Source of the DNA: JANQMY01 sp965228775
Lineage (GTDB): Bacteria > Pseudomonadota > Alphaproteobacteria > JANQMY01
Direction of reading: 5' to 3'
NCBI GenBank assembly: GCA_965228775.1
Contig: OZ245840.1
Location: forward strand, 2,418,001 to 2,482,000
DNA: 64,000 nt
The notes under the pieces are model-generated. The model made no database searches, was not told the origin of the DNA, and worked only from the letters and a program-made list of their open reading frames with translations. Below, in pieces: positions 56,707-64,000 of the stretch. The translations under genes were made by a program, and so were the position numbers. The number at the start of each line of letters is the position of its first letter. The first letter of the stretch is position 1.

Positions 56707-57673
56707 CGGTTTCCGCGCCAATAGTTTCGTCCGCGCCTGTTAGTGCACGTGCGAATGCAAGTGCATCAAAGGTCTGCAAGTCTTCGATGCTCTCCCCAAC
56801 TCCGACCGCGTGGATCGGCAAGCCAAACTTGTCGGCAACGCCGACCAAGATGCCGCCCCGGGCAGTACCATCGAGCTTCGTCATCACGATACCCGTGACG
56901 TTCGCCATGTTCTTGAAAACATCAACCTGGTTCAGGGCATTCTGTCCGGTCGTGGCATCCAGCACCAATAAAACCGCATGGGGCGCTGTCTCGTCTTTCT
57001 TTTTGATCACACGGATCACTTTCTCAAGTTCCGCCATAAGGTCTGACTTGTTTTGCAATCGGCCCGCCGTATCGATCATCACAATATCGGCACCATCTTG
57101 TTCGGCGCGCGAGATGGCTTCGAATGCAACACCGGCTGCATCCGATCCCACTTTATTTGCAATCACAGGAGCGCCGACCCGTTCACCCCAGATCTTGAGC
57201 TGATCGATCGCCGCGGCGCGGAACGTATCGCCCGCGCCCAGGACGACCTTCTTTCCTTCATCCGACAGCTTGCGCGCGATTTTGCCGATGGTCGTGGTCT
57301 TACCCGCCCCATTCACGCCTACCACCAGCGTCACAAAGGGGCGTTTTTCCGGATCAATGGCAAACGGTTTTTCGACGGGCGCCAAAACCCTAGCTATTTC
57401 TTCCGCCAGAATGCCGCGCACTTCCGACGGATCTATTTCCTTGTCATAGCGCCCTTTGCCAAAGGCTTGCGTGATATGCATCGACAGATCTACACCCAGA
57501 TCTGACCGGATGAGCAGTTCTTCAAGCTCTTCGAGGGTTTCGGCATCAAGCTTGCGCTTGGTGAAGATGCCCGTAACGCCGTCGGAAATCTTATTGGTCG
57601 ACCGCGTCAAACCATCTTTGAGCCGCCGGAAAAAGCCTTTCTTCTTAGGTTCTTCTTGTGGTTGATCCGTCAT
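56690..57673 (-). CDS. ftsY: Signal recognition particle receptor FtsY
   Basis: A 327-residue GTPase that receives the SRP-ribosome complex at the inner membrane for co-translational insertion. The N domain (FRRLKDGLTRSTNKISDGVT) and G domain are intact: GVNGAGKTTTIGKIARKL (P-loop), DTFRAAAIDQL, DTAGRLQNK, TKLDGTARGG and the closing GVGESIEDLQTFDALAFARAL. The acidic A domain of E. coli is absent, as in many alphaproteobacteria. Its ATG overlaps the mtaB stop by 4 bp; the operon is dapF-mtaB-ftsY, a common order. Confidence 0.97.
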   Translation of the reverse strand: MTDQPQEEPKKKGFFRRLKDGLTRSTNKISDGVTGIFTKRKLDAETLEELEELLIRSDLGVDLSMHITQAFGKGRYDKEIDPSEVRGILAEEIARVLAPVEKPFAIDPEKRPFVTLVVGVNGAGKTTTIGKIARKLSDEGKKVVLGAGDTFRAAAIDQLKIWGERVGAPVIANKVGSDAAGVAFEAISRAEQDGADIVMIDTAGRLQNKSDLMAELEKVIRVIKKKDETAPHAVLLVLDATTGQNALNQVDVFKNMANVTGIVMTKLDGTARGGILVGVADKFGLPIHAVGVGESIEDLQTFDALAFARALTGADETIGAETAKTAL

Positions 57674-58956
57674 GTAATCCGTATACCGCTTAATTTTCCG
57701 TCCTGCACATCGGTGATGGTGCAGGCATAAGTCTGCCCCGGCAACACCGCCCCTTCGACATCCACCGGCGCAAATATCTCTGTGTGGCCCATATTGTCTT
57801 TTTCGATCAAGACCGAAGCTTTCGTGCCGACCAGGCCTTTGAAATATGTGTCCCTGGCGCGAGCCGAGGCGTCGCGTAACCGGGCCGCGCGTTCTCGGAT
57901 CACCCTGCCATGCACTTGCGGCATGCGCGCCGCCGGCGTTCCCGGTCGCGGCGAATAGGGAAAGATGTGGCCATAAATGACCGGCAGTTCCTCGACCAAG
58001 CGCCGCGAATTCTCAAACATCTCATCAGTTTCCGTTGGAAACCCTGCAATGATGTCGGCGCCAAAAACCATATCCGGCCGCGCCTGCCGCATTCGCTCAC
58101 AGAAGTCGATTGTCTGTTCGCGCGTGTGCCGCCGTTTCATCCGCTTCAGGATCATATTGTCCCCGGATTGAAGCGATAGATGTAGATGCGGCATGACCCG
58201 TTCTTCGGAGGCAATGACCTCGAAAAGCTGTGGGTCAACTTCAACTGAATCTAATGAGGAAAGACGCAAGCGCGGTAAATCCGGCACAAGCTCGATGATC
58301 TGCGCCACCAAGCGGCCCAAGCCCGGCGACCCCGGCAGATCCGCGCCGTAGGCGGTGATGTCTACGCCGGTCAGCACAACTTCTTCATAGCCTTGGTCGA
58401 CCAGGCTTTTGATTTGGTCCACAACCGCACCTGCCGGAACGCTACGCGAATTTCCCCGGCCAAACGGGATGATGCAAAACGTACACCGGTGATCGCAGCC
58501 ATTTTGGATCTGGACAAACGCCCGCGCCCGATCGCCAAATCCCGTCAGGCCGTCGCCGTCCAGCAAATGACCCGCCGTTTCCGTCACCGACATTATGTCG
58601 TTCACCTGAACTTTTTCGGCCTCATCAATGCCGAATGGCCGGCGATAGGTGCGCGGATCCAACTTCTCTTCATTGCCCCAAACACCATCCACTTCGGGCA
58701 TATCGGCAAAGGTTTGCGGATCGATCTGCGCTGCACATCCGGTCACAATGATTTTCGCGTCCGGGCGTTCCCGCCGGTTGCGCCGAATGGCTTGGCGGGC
58801 CTGACGGACCGCTTCGCCGGTCACGGCACACGTGTTGATGATAACCGTATTGTCGGCGAAGCCACCATCTGCGGCACGCTGGCGCATGACTTCGCTTTCA
58901 AAGGCGTTCAAGCGGCAGCCGAAAGTGACCACATTGGTTTGTGCGCGCGCTTTCAC
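57670..58956 (-). CDS. mtaB: tRNA (N6-threonylcarbamoyladenosine-37) methylthiotransferase
   Basis: A 428-residue radical-SAM methylthiotransferase acting on t6A37 of tRNA. The N-terminal MTTase domain has FGCRLNAFESEVM and NTCAVTGEAVRQARQAIRR; the radical-SAM site is NGCDHRCTFCIIPFGRGNSRS (CxxxCxxC); a TRAM domain closes the protein (VLIEKDNMGHTEIFAPVDV). The three N-terminal cysteines for the second cluster are present. MtaB rather than MiaB is suggested by the FGCRLN motif and the short linker. It overlaps dapF and ftsY by 4 bp on each side. Confidence 0.95.
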   Translation of the reverse strand: MKARAQTNVVTFGCRLNAFESEVMRQRAADGGFADNTVIINTCAVTGEAVRQARQAIRRNRRERPDAKIIVTGCAAQIDPQTFADMPEVDGVWGNEEKLDPRTYRRPFGIDEAEKVQVNDIMSVTETAGHLLDGDGLTGFGDRARAFVQIQNGCDHRCTFCIIPFGRGNSRSVPAGAVVDQIKSLVDQGYEEVVLTGVDITAYGADLPGSPGLGRLVAQIIELVPDLPRLRLSSLDSVEVDPQLFEVIASEERVMPHLHLSLQSGDNMILKRMKRRHTREQTIDFCERMRQARPDMVFGADIIAGFPTETDEMFENSRRLVEELPVIYGHIFPYSPRPGTPAARMPQVHGRVIRERAARLRDASARARDTYFKGLVGTKASVLIEKDNMGHTEIFAPVDVEGAVLPGQTYACTITDVQDGKLSGIRIT

Positions 58957-59816
58957 GAGGCAGCGCCTTGCGGCTCAAGAAGATCATCAGCGATCTCGCC
59001 CGCAAAATCGAATTGGGTCGGGCCGGTCATAAAGATATGGCCATCATCTTCGCGCCATTCGATATGCAATGTACCGCCATCAAGTTCTACTTCCGCAGCA
59101 CGATCCGCCATTTGACGCCGTGCCGCCGCAGGCACGCTGGCACAGGCGGCCGTGCCGCACGCACGCGTAATGCCCACACCGCGTTCCCAGACGCGCTGAC
59201 GAAATGACGACCGGGATCGGATCTCCACCAGGCTCACATTGACCCGCTCAGGAAACAGCATGTGGTTTTCGATCATCGGCCCGATCTTGTCGAGTTGGTG
59301 GGCGGCCGCGTCATCCACAAAGAAAATGCAATGGGGATTGCCTACATTCACAGCACTCGGGCCGAACAAGACCGGATCGTCAATCGGGCCAAGCCGCAAA
59401 TCCAACGTCCGCGTATCCATGCGTTCCGCAAGTGGGATTTGTTCCCAGTCGAAGCGCGGCGCCCCCATATCAACGGTAATCTGGCCTGCCGCCGGGGACG
59501 TGCACACCAGCCGGCCCGCATTGGTATCGATGGCGATCTGACCGACACCACTTTCATCCATCAAAAACTGGGCGACACAGCGTGTGGCATTTCCACAAGC
59601 GTCTACTTCACCGCCATCATGGTTCCAGATACGCATCCCGGCATCGGCGCCATCCTCACCCGCATCGATAACGATGAGTTGATCGCAGCCGATACCCGCG
59701 TCCCGGTCGGCAATGGCGCGCACGACATTTTCGGCCAGATCCAGGCGTTTTTCACGCGCATCGATCACCACAAAGTCGTTCCCAAGACCGTTCATTTTCA
59801 TAAAGGGCTGCGTCAT
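58953..59816 (-). CDS. dapF: Diaminopimelate epimerase
   Basis: A 287-residue PLP-independent epimerase turning LL- to meso-diaminopimelate, for lysine and peptidoglycan. The two catalytic cysteines are in DACGNATRC (about residues 73-81) and TRACGTAACAS (about 221-231); MNGLGNDFVVIDAR is the N-terminal signature. The insert and ends fit the family. It is the first gene of the dapF-mtaB-ftsY operon and is divergent from a symporter gene with about 150 bp between. Confidence 0.97.
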   Translation of the reverse strand: MTQPFMKMNGLGNDFVVIDAREKRLDLAENVVRAIADRDAGIGCDQLIVIDAGEDGADAGMRIWNHDGGEVDACGNATRCVAQFLMDESGVGQIAIDTNAGRLVCTSPAAGQITVDMGAPRFDWEQIPLAERMDTRTLDLRLGPIDDPVLFGPSAVNVGNPHCIFFVDDAAAHQLDKIGPMIENHMLFPERVNVSLVEIRSRSSFRQRVWERGVGITRACGTAACASVPAAARRQMADRAAEVELDGGTLHIEWREDDGHIFMTGPTQFDFAGEIADDLLEPQGAAS

Positions 59817-59963
59817 GGGGCTCTATATGGCGCGGAAGCACCGTTTTGGAAAGCTTTTGTCCGCAAATCCGTCAAATCCCGGGGATCGCCTTGCCCCGAA
59901 GGGCCGATTCAGGCCAGAGTTGCTGACTGATTTGGCCTCAATTGGCCCAACGGGAGGGACGAA

Positions 59964-61307
59964 ATGGCTTGGTGGTTTGGCGTCACACTATGGAAACGCG
60001 TTCTACTGGGCCTGGTGCTGGGCCTGATTGTGGGCCTTTCCCTGCGCTATGGCATGGGCGTCGAGGCAGCGGCACCCTTTGCGGATTCCTGGCTGAAGCC
60101 TTTCGGCGACGCCTTTGTCAGCCTGATCAAGATGCTGGTGGTGCCACTGATTTTCACCACATTGGTGGCCGGCGTGACCGCCATGGGCGACCCGGCACGG
60201 CTGGGCGGTCTTGGGGGCCGTGCCATCGGCATGTATCTGGTCACTACCTGGTTCGCCGTTTCCCTTGGACTGCTCATGGGAACAATCTTCCAGCCCGGCA
60301 AAGGCGTCGATACCGCCTCCTTTGGCCCGACCATCGACTGCGCCGGGGACCTGAGTGGCGCCGATTCCGCGGTCAAGAGCGTCTGCGGCAGGCTCAATGC
60401 CGCCAGCACCACAAACAATACCATTGCCGAAAAACTTTTGAACATCATCCCGACCAACCCGGTTGAGGCGTTGGCCGAGACCAATGTGTTGGCGATCATT
60501 TTCTTCGCCATACTGTTCGGCGTGGGCTGTCTTCTCGCCGGTGAGAAAGGGCGCCCGGTGGCCGCCGCCATCGAAAGCGCGGCCGATGTGATGCTCAAAG
60601 TGACGGTGATGGTGATGGAGCTGGCACCGTTCGGCGTCTTCTTCCTCATGAGCTGGATCATGGCCAAGCTTGGTTTGTCCATCTTGGACAATCTGGGTCT
60701 GCTTGCCATTGCCCTTTATCTTGCCTGCGCGATCCATATCGTGCTGGTTTACGGCTTGGGCATCATCAAAATCATTCTGCGCCTGCCGCTTATCCGCTTC
60801 TTCCGTGGCATCGCAGATGCACAGGCCGTCGCCTATTCCACCGCCTCCAGTTCCGGCACCTTGCCAGTCACCATCGCGAACGTGTCCAACAATCTGGGCG
60901 TCAAGAAGTCGGTCGCGGCTTCCGTGCTGCCGGTGGGCGCGACCATCAATATGGACGGCACCGCGATCTATCTAGGCTTGGTGGCGCTTTTCGCGGCGCA
61001 GGCTCTTAACTTGCCCATCACCACGGAAATGTATTTGGGCGTCGCTTTGGCCGCCACGCTAACGTCTATAGGCGCGGCAGGCATTCCCAGCGCGGGTTTG
61101 TTGCTGGCGACTGTGGTGATGACCGAAGTGGGCGTGCCGCCCGAACAAGCTGTGCTTGTCATCGCTTTCATTTTCCCCTTCGACCGCCTGCTCGACATGA
61201 TGCGTACAATGACGAATGTGACCGGCGATGCGGCAATTGCGTCGGCCGTCGCCAGGTGGGAAGGCGAACTGGACGAAGATGTGTTCCGGTCGCCTGCTGT
61301 CGTTTAA
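59964..61307 (+). CDS. Dicarboxylate/amino acid:cation symporter (DAACS family)
   Basis: A 447-residue transporter of the glutamate/aspartate/C4-dicarboxylate symporter family, in the inner membrane. FVSLIKMLVVPLIFTTLVAGVTAMGD, AYSTASSSGTLPVTIANV (the re-entrant SSSTLP-like loop with a glycine inserted as SSSGTLP), and GATINMDGTAIYLGLVALFAAQ (NMDGT cation motif) are present. A loop insertion between helices 3 and 4 (about residues 113-150) holds two cysteines (DCAGD, SVCGR), unusual for the family, perhaps an external disulfide. Substrate could be glutamate, aspartate or C4-dicarboxylates. Confidence 0.92.
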   Translation: MAWWFGVTLWKRVLLGLVLGLIVGLSLRYGMGVEAAAPFADSWLKPFGDAFVSLIKMLVVPLIFTTLVAGVTAMGDPARLGGLGGRAIGMYLVTTWFAVSLGLLMGTIFQPGKGVDTASFGPTIDCAGDLSGADSAVKSVCGRLNAASTTNNTIAEKLLNIIPTNPVEALAETNVLAIIFFAILFGVGCLLAGEKGRPVAAAIESAADVMLKVTVMVMELAPFGVFFLMSWIMAKLGLSILDNLGLLAIALYLACAIHIVLVYGLGIIKIILRLPLIRFFRGIADAQAVAYSTASSSGTLPVTIANVSNNLGVKKSVAASVLPVGATINMDGTAIYLGLVALFAAQALNLPITTEMYLGVALAATLTSIGAAGIPSAGLLLATVVMTEVGVPPEQAVLVIAFIFPFDRLLDMMRTMTNVTGDAAIASAVARWEGELDEDVFRSPAVV

Positions 61308-61435
61308 CGCGGCGTTTCATTAACCATTTTTTTGCCCTGCTTGGACGGGGCAAAGCCTATTCATTCGACGCCTTGACACGCCAAGCTTGCCTATGATCGA
61401 GTCCCGTTGATTGGGGTAATTGGGCGTTTTGTATC

Positions 61436-62410
61436 ATGGGGCTAAGAGTAATCTTCGCAAGCTTCACCCTGCTGGTCATCTTAGTTGCAGGCATGGTGAC
61501 ATGGATTTTGCGGCCGGAATTCATTCCCAACTGGTCGGCGGCAGCGCTTGACGTCGGGGCGACAGGCAACTGTGTCCGGGCGGAGCGTATCTTCAGCGAA
61601 GTTTCCGCCGCAGGAGCAGGCGGCGTAAAGCACATCGCAGAGCAAATGACCGCCCAAGGTCATTGCACCCATATTGATCCTGCTGTCGTGGCGGGCCCGA
61701 ATGACGACCAGAAGCCTGAGCTCTTTTCTCTTGGTGGTCCCATTTTTGACCCCGAGCTCGAAGCACCAAACCGGTCGTCCCTTCTCCAAATCAAATGGTG
61801 GCAACGGCAACATCTCTACATGACATGTTGGCGCCGGTTTGATCCGGATCATCGCGTGGACACAGCGCGTATTCAGGCTGCGATCTCTCAACCCGCTGAA
61901 ACCGATACATCGGACTGGGCGCGCCAACGCGCGGCATGCGCACAGCGTCACTATGACGACGTTATCGACCGCTTCAACACCCATGGCTTCACCTTCGAAA
62001 AAGGTCAAGTGGCATACCGCCTTCTGCTAAGGGCCGAACGCCTAGGGCATGCCATGGGCACTTACCTCCGTGCCAAGATGATCATCGATGACGATTGGCG
62101 TTTCCGGAAAGTCGATGTGTCCGACAAAGAAGGCTATGAGACGCTTTACCGGGCCGCGCAGGCAGGCTACCCGCCTGCCGAAAAGAAGCTTGCAATGGCC
62201 TTGGTCGAAGGCGATGCCATCCGCCTGCCCGATGAGCAAACCTATTTCTGGCTGGCACGGGCATGGAGAAGTTGGGAAGCCCATGACGGCAAGCTGGAGC
62301 GGATGTTGCGGCGTTACGGCCGCAAGGTTGGAAAGGAATTTCCACCGTCTGACATTCCAGCCGAGACGCTTAAAGAAAAATCAGAATCAGTTCCGCCAGA
62401 ATTGCTGTAA
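61436..62410 (+). CDS. Membrane-anchored Sel1/TPR-like protein
   Basis: A 324-residue protein with an N-terminal anchor (VIFASFTLLVILVAGMVTWIL, about 5-25). The last third has Sel1-like features: TLYRAAQAGYPPAEKKLAMAL, then LPDEQTYFWLARAWRSW, the pattern of A..G...A.......... units that bind partners. The middle holds conserved-looking cysteines (GHCTH, MTCWRR, RAACAQR). No precise family can be named. The spacer before it (61308-61435) holds no certain promoter. Confidence 0.6.
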   Translation: MGLRVIFASFTLLVILVAGMVTWILRPEFIPNWSAAALDVGATGNCVRAERIFSEVSAAGAGGVKHIAEQMTAQGHCTHIDPAVVAGPNDDQKPELFSLGGPIFDPELEAPNRSSLLQIKWWQRQHLYMTCWRRFDPDHRVDTARIQAAISQPAETDTSDWARQRAACAQRHYDDVIDRFNTHGFTFEKGQVAYRLLLRAERLGHAMGTYLRAKMIIDDDWRFRKVDVSDKEGYETLYRAAQAGYPPAEKKLAMALVEGDAIRLPDEQTYFWLARAWRSWEAHDGKLERMLRRYGRKVGKEFPPSDIPAETLKEKSESVPPELL

Positions 62411-62435
62411 CAGCCTGGTTCCTAGTTAAGCCGAT

Positions 62436-62756
62436 TTAGGAAACAACAACCGCCGTGCCGCAGGCCGTCACCATCATCATGCCGCCATTCTGACCGACGG
62501 TTTCATAGTCGATGTCCACACCGACCACTGCATTGGCGCCTCTGGAGGTTGCTTCATCCATCATTTCTTGGATCGCGATATCGCGTGCTTCTTTTAGGGC
62601 TTTTTCGTAAGCACCTGAACGGCCGCCGACGATATCCCGAACACTGGCAAAGAAATCGCGGATGATGTTGGCGCCCATAATCGCCTCGCCGCTTACCAAG
62701 CCTTTATATTCGCGGATTTTTTGATCTTCAAAACTGTTGGTTGTCGAAACGCGCAT
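62436..62756 (-). CDS. YbjQ/DUF74-family protein
   Basis: A 106-residue YbjQ-fold protein (UPF0145), a compact cytoplasmic pentamer-forming type described as heavy-metal-binding domain but of unproven function. The family pattern VSTTNSFEDQKIREYKGLVSGEAIMGANIIRDFFASVRDIVGGRSGAYEKAL, then ARDIAIQEMMDEATSRGANAVVGVDIDYETVG is complete in usual length. I used the ATG at 62756; the frame is open 25 codons further. It occupies the place where the FtsX-type permease partner of the LolD-type ATPase would be expected. Confidence 0.92.
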   Translation of the reverse strand: MRVSTTNSFEDQKIREYKGLVSGEAIMGANIIRDFFASVRDIVGGRSGAYEKALKEARDIAIQEMMDEATSRGANAVVGVDIDYETVGQNGGMMMVTACGTAVVVS

Positions 62757-62787
62757 CGTGTTCCCCGATTTTTCGAACGTAATTTTG

Positions 62788-63501
62788 TTATCCAACGGCC
62801 TGCGCGGGCGCAGATTTCTTGCCGTCTTCAACGAAATCGATGAGGCCGTCCCGCAGATGAACGATGCGATCGCAGCGTGCGGCCAAACTCACATCATGGG
62901 TGATCAGGACAAGGGTGGTGTCTTTGCTTTCATGAAGACCGAACATCAAGTCGATGATCTTGTCGCCCGTCGCGCCGTCCAGATTACCGGTCGGTTCGTC
63001 CGCAAGGAGAATCTTCGGCGCCGCGATCAGGGCACGCGCCAATGCAACGCGCTGCTGTTCCCCGCCTGACAATTGGCCAGGATAATGGGACACGCGATGG
63101 CCGAGCCCAACCTCGGCAAGGGCTTCGCGTGCCTGGTCGAAAGCATCGCCCTTCCCCGCAAATTCCAAAGGAATGGCGACGTTTTCCAACGCCGTCATGG
63201 TCGGAACCAAGTGAAACGCTTGAAACACGATGCCGACATTGTCACGCCGGAAACGGGCCAGCCCGTCTTCATCAAGCTTGGTCAGATCTTGGCCCGCCAC
63301 CGTGATGTCACCGCCTGTGGGCGGCTCAAGCCCCGCCAAAACCATGAGGAGGGTTGATTTGCCGGAACCGGACGGCCCAACCATGCCAACGGCTTCGCCT
63401 GCACCGATATCCAGGGAAAGCCCCCGCAGAATGTGCACCGGCCCGGCGGCACTGGGTAATGTTAAATTGACATCGCGGAGTGATATAAGAGGGTCAGACA
63501 A
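62788..63501 (-). CDS. LolD-type ABC ATP-binding protein (YbbA-like), TTG start
   Basis: A 237-residue ATPase of the LolD/YbbA/MacB group. Walker A GMVGPSGSGKSTLLMVL, the Q-loop IVFQAFHLVPTMTALENV, signature LSGGEQQRVALARAL, Walker B ILLADEPTGNLD and the switch LITHDVSLAARC are all intact. I place the start at a TTG (63501), because the family begins MSDPLISL-like and this codon precedes SDPLISLRDVNL; an ATG at 63579 would add 26 residues without homology character. In E. coli the same gene lies divergent to tesA and before a permease; here the permease is not next to it. Confidence 0.9.
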   Translation of the reverse strand: MSDPLISLRDVNLTLPSAAGPVHILRGLSLDIGAGEAVGMVGPSGSGKSTLLMVLAGLEPPTGGDITVAGQDLTKLDEDGLARFRRDNVGIVFQAFHLVPTMTALENVAIPLEFAGKGDAFDQAREALAEVGLGHRVSHYPGQLSGGEQQRVALARALIAAPKILLADEPTGNLDGATGDKIIDLMFGLHESKDTTLVLITHDVSLAARCDRIVHLRDGLIDFVEDGKKSAPAQAVG

Positions 63502-63590
63502 GGCAAATCCCGGGTTGCCGATGGAACGATCAAGACTAAGTACCCGGTGGATATAGTTATAAGTTCTGCAAATGACCATGGTTGATCTGC
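63502..63590. promoter_or_regulatory. Divergent spacer between LolD-type gene and tesA
   Basis: An AT-rich 89-bp spacer. On the minus strand TTATAACTATAT (63553-63564) is a likely -10 region for the ATPase gene. The tesA ribosome-binding site is not strong. No operator seen. Confidence 0.35.
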
Positions 63591-64000
63591 ATGAAGGCTA
63601 AACTCTTTCTTGGTTTCCTGTTCATATTCGCTGGTTTGGCCAGCCATGCGGCCTTGGCGGACGAAGAAAGGCCCATCACTCTTGTGGCGTTGGGCACCAG
63701 CCTGACCGCCGGATTTGGCCTGCCGCCGGAGGATGGGTTCACGGAGCAGCTGTCCCGCTCATTGGCTGAACAGGGCGTTGCCGTCAAAATCCACGATGCC
63801 GGAGTTTCTGGCGACACCTCCAGCGGCGGCCTCGCGCGGCTTGATTGGGCGGTCGGACCGGACACCGATGGGGTCATTGTTGAGCTGGGCTCCAACGACG
63901 CATTACGCGGTCTGGACCCCGCCCAGACAGAAAAGAACTTGCGCGAAATCCTCACGCGCCTTCAATCCAAGAAAGTGCCGGTCTTGCTGGCAGGCATGAG
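63591..64000 (+). CDS. tesA: TesA-like SGNH esterase/lysophospholipase, 5' part
   Basis: The first 136 residues of a periplasmic SGNH-family hydrolase (thioesterase I / lysophospholipase L1 / arylesterase), cut by the right edge. A signal peptide LFLGFLFIFAGLASHAALA is cleaved before DEERP. Block I reads GTSLTAG (nucleophile Ser37; the aspartate of GDSL is replaced by threonine), block II GVSGDTSSGGLARL supplies the glycine, and block III VIVELGSNDALRGL the asparagine. The E. coli TesA follows the same pattern (SGDTSQQGLARL, VLVELGGNDGLRG). Divergent from the LolD-type gene, the classic tesA-ybbA arrangement. Confidence 0.93.
   Translation, partial: MKAKLFLGFLFIFAGLASHAALADEERPITLVALGTSLTAGFGLPPEDGFTEQLSRSLAEQGVAVKIHDAGVSGDTSSGGLARLDWAVGPDTDGVIVELGSNDALRGLDPAQTEKNLREILTRLQSKKVPVLLAGM

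Noticed and set aside
60003..60737. A 244-codon minus-strand frame
   Set aside because: Antisense to the DAACS symporter, whose NMDGT and SSSGTLP motifs are decisive.
61331..61354. A terminator after the DAACS symporter
   Set aside because: TTTGCCC and GGGCAAA can pair, but the T run lies before the hairpin on the plus strand and neither strand has a U-tract after it.
1..64000. CRISPR arrays, tRNA or rRNA genes, prophage or IS elements
   Set aside because: No regularly spaced repeats, cloverleaf-like segments, rRNA stretches, transposase or phage genes were seen.

Overview
The window reads as chromosomal DNA of an alphaproteobacterium with fairly high GC. The grounds are the family mix (MmcB, MmcQ/YjbR, Zur, a fused CysN/CysC, HldE/HldD, a two-domain CaiB/BaiF protein, a GldG/DUF4340 ABC operon) and short palindromic intergenic repeats of the kind common in Hyphomicrobiales-like genomes. 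I found no rRNA, tRNA, CRISPR array, transposase or phage gene. It looks like core genome with small accessory insertions.

Layout. 1-4 kb: a molybdopterin dehydrogenase (cut by the left edge) and an alpha/beta hydrolase, divergent from a TetR regulator, then a DUF4262 protein. 4-10 kb: ilvD, a small membrane protein with twin TetR-type operators and its likely convergent TetR gene, MmcQ/YjbR, a globin-like protein, an FMN-binding split-barrel protein, a TPR lipoprotein-like or secreted protein, and ybaK. 10.6-13.7 kb: an autoregulated marR-emrA-emrB efflux operon. 13.8-19.3 kb: a membrane-anchored unknown, zur, a small membrane protein coupled to a YCF48/BNR-repeat protein, a ferritin-like di-iron protein interrupted by an in-frame TAG, and a crotonase. 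19.3-22.4 kb: FliL-like and flagellar-rod-like orphans, an AsmA-like protein, a small membrane protein and a second crotonase. 22.5-25.5 kb: sulfate activation (cysD with an unusual N-terminal domain, and cysNC). 26-30.6 kb: a POT peptide transporter, two SDRs and threonine dehydratase.

30.6-35.9 kb: a LysR-controlled gene set (GST, a split-barrel/flavin-reductase/ferredoxin fusion, a CaiB/BaiF CoA-transferase). 36-39.3 kb: YggT, DUF167, folD, an aldo/keto reductase and an SDR. 39.4-44.2 kb: a GldA/F/G-type ABC operon with DUF4340. 44.3-48.1 kb: a candidate small proline-rich gene with terminator, a lauroyl acyltransferase, a nuclease-like secreted protein, a secreted unknown and a HAD hydrolase. 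48.1-52.4 kb: an MMPL/RND exporter, the intact paralogue of the di-iron protein, and mmcB. 52.4-56.7 kb: a degenerate GGDEF/EAL-like protein, divergent from hldE-hldD plus a small membrane protein. 56.7-59.8 kb: the dapF-mtaB-ftsY operon. 60-64 kb: a dicarboxylate/amino-acid symporter, a Sel1/TPR-like protein, YbjQ, a LolD-type ATPase and the divergent start of a TesA-like esterase.

The signals I consider most worth following are: (i) the di-iron paralogue pair, one copy carrying a TAG with conserved coding on both sides; (ii) the HTH-like extension fused to CysD, with repeated GTGGGA boxes upstream; (iii) palindromic repeats whose edge supplies the TAG stop codon of three neighbouring genes; (iv) well-formed operator/promoter arrangements for a TetR and a MarR circuit; (v) a short proline-rich ORF or C-rich RNA ahead of a strong terminator.
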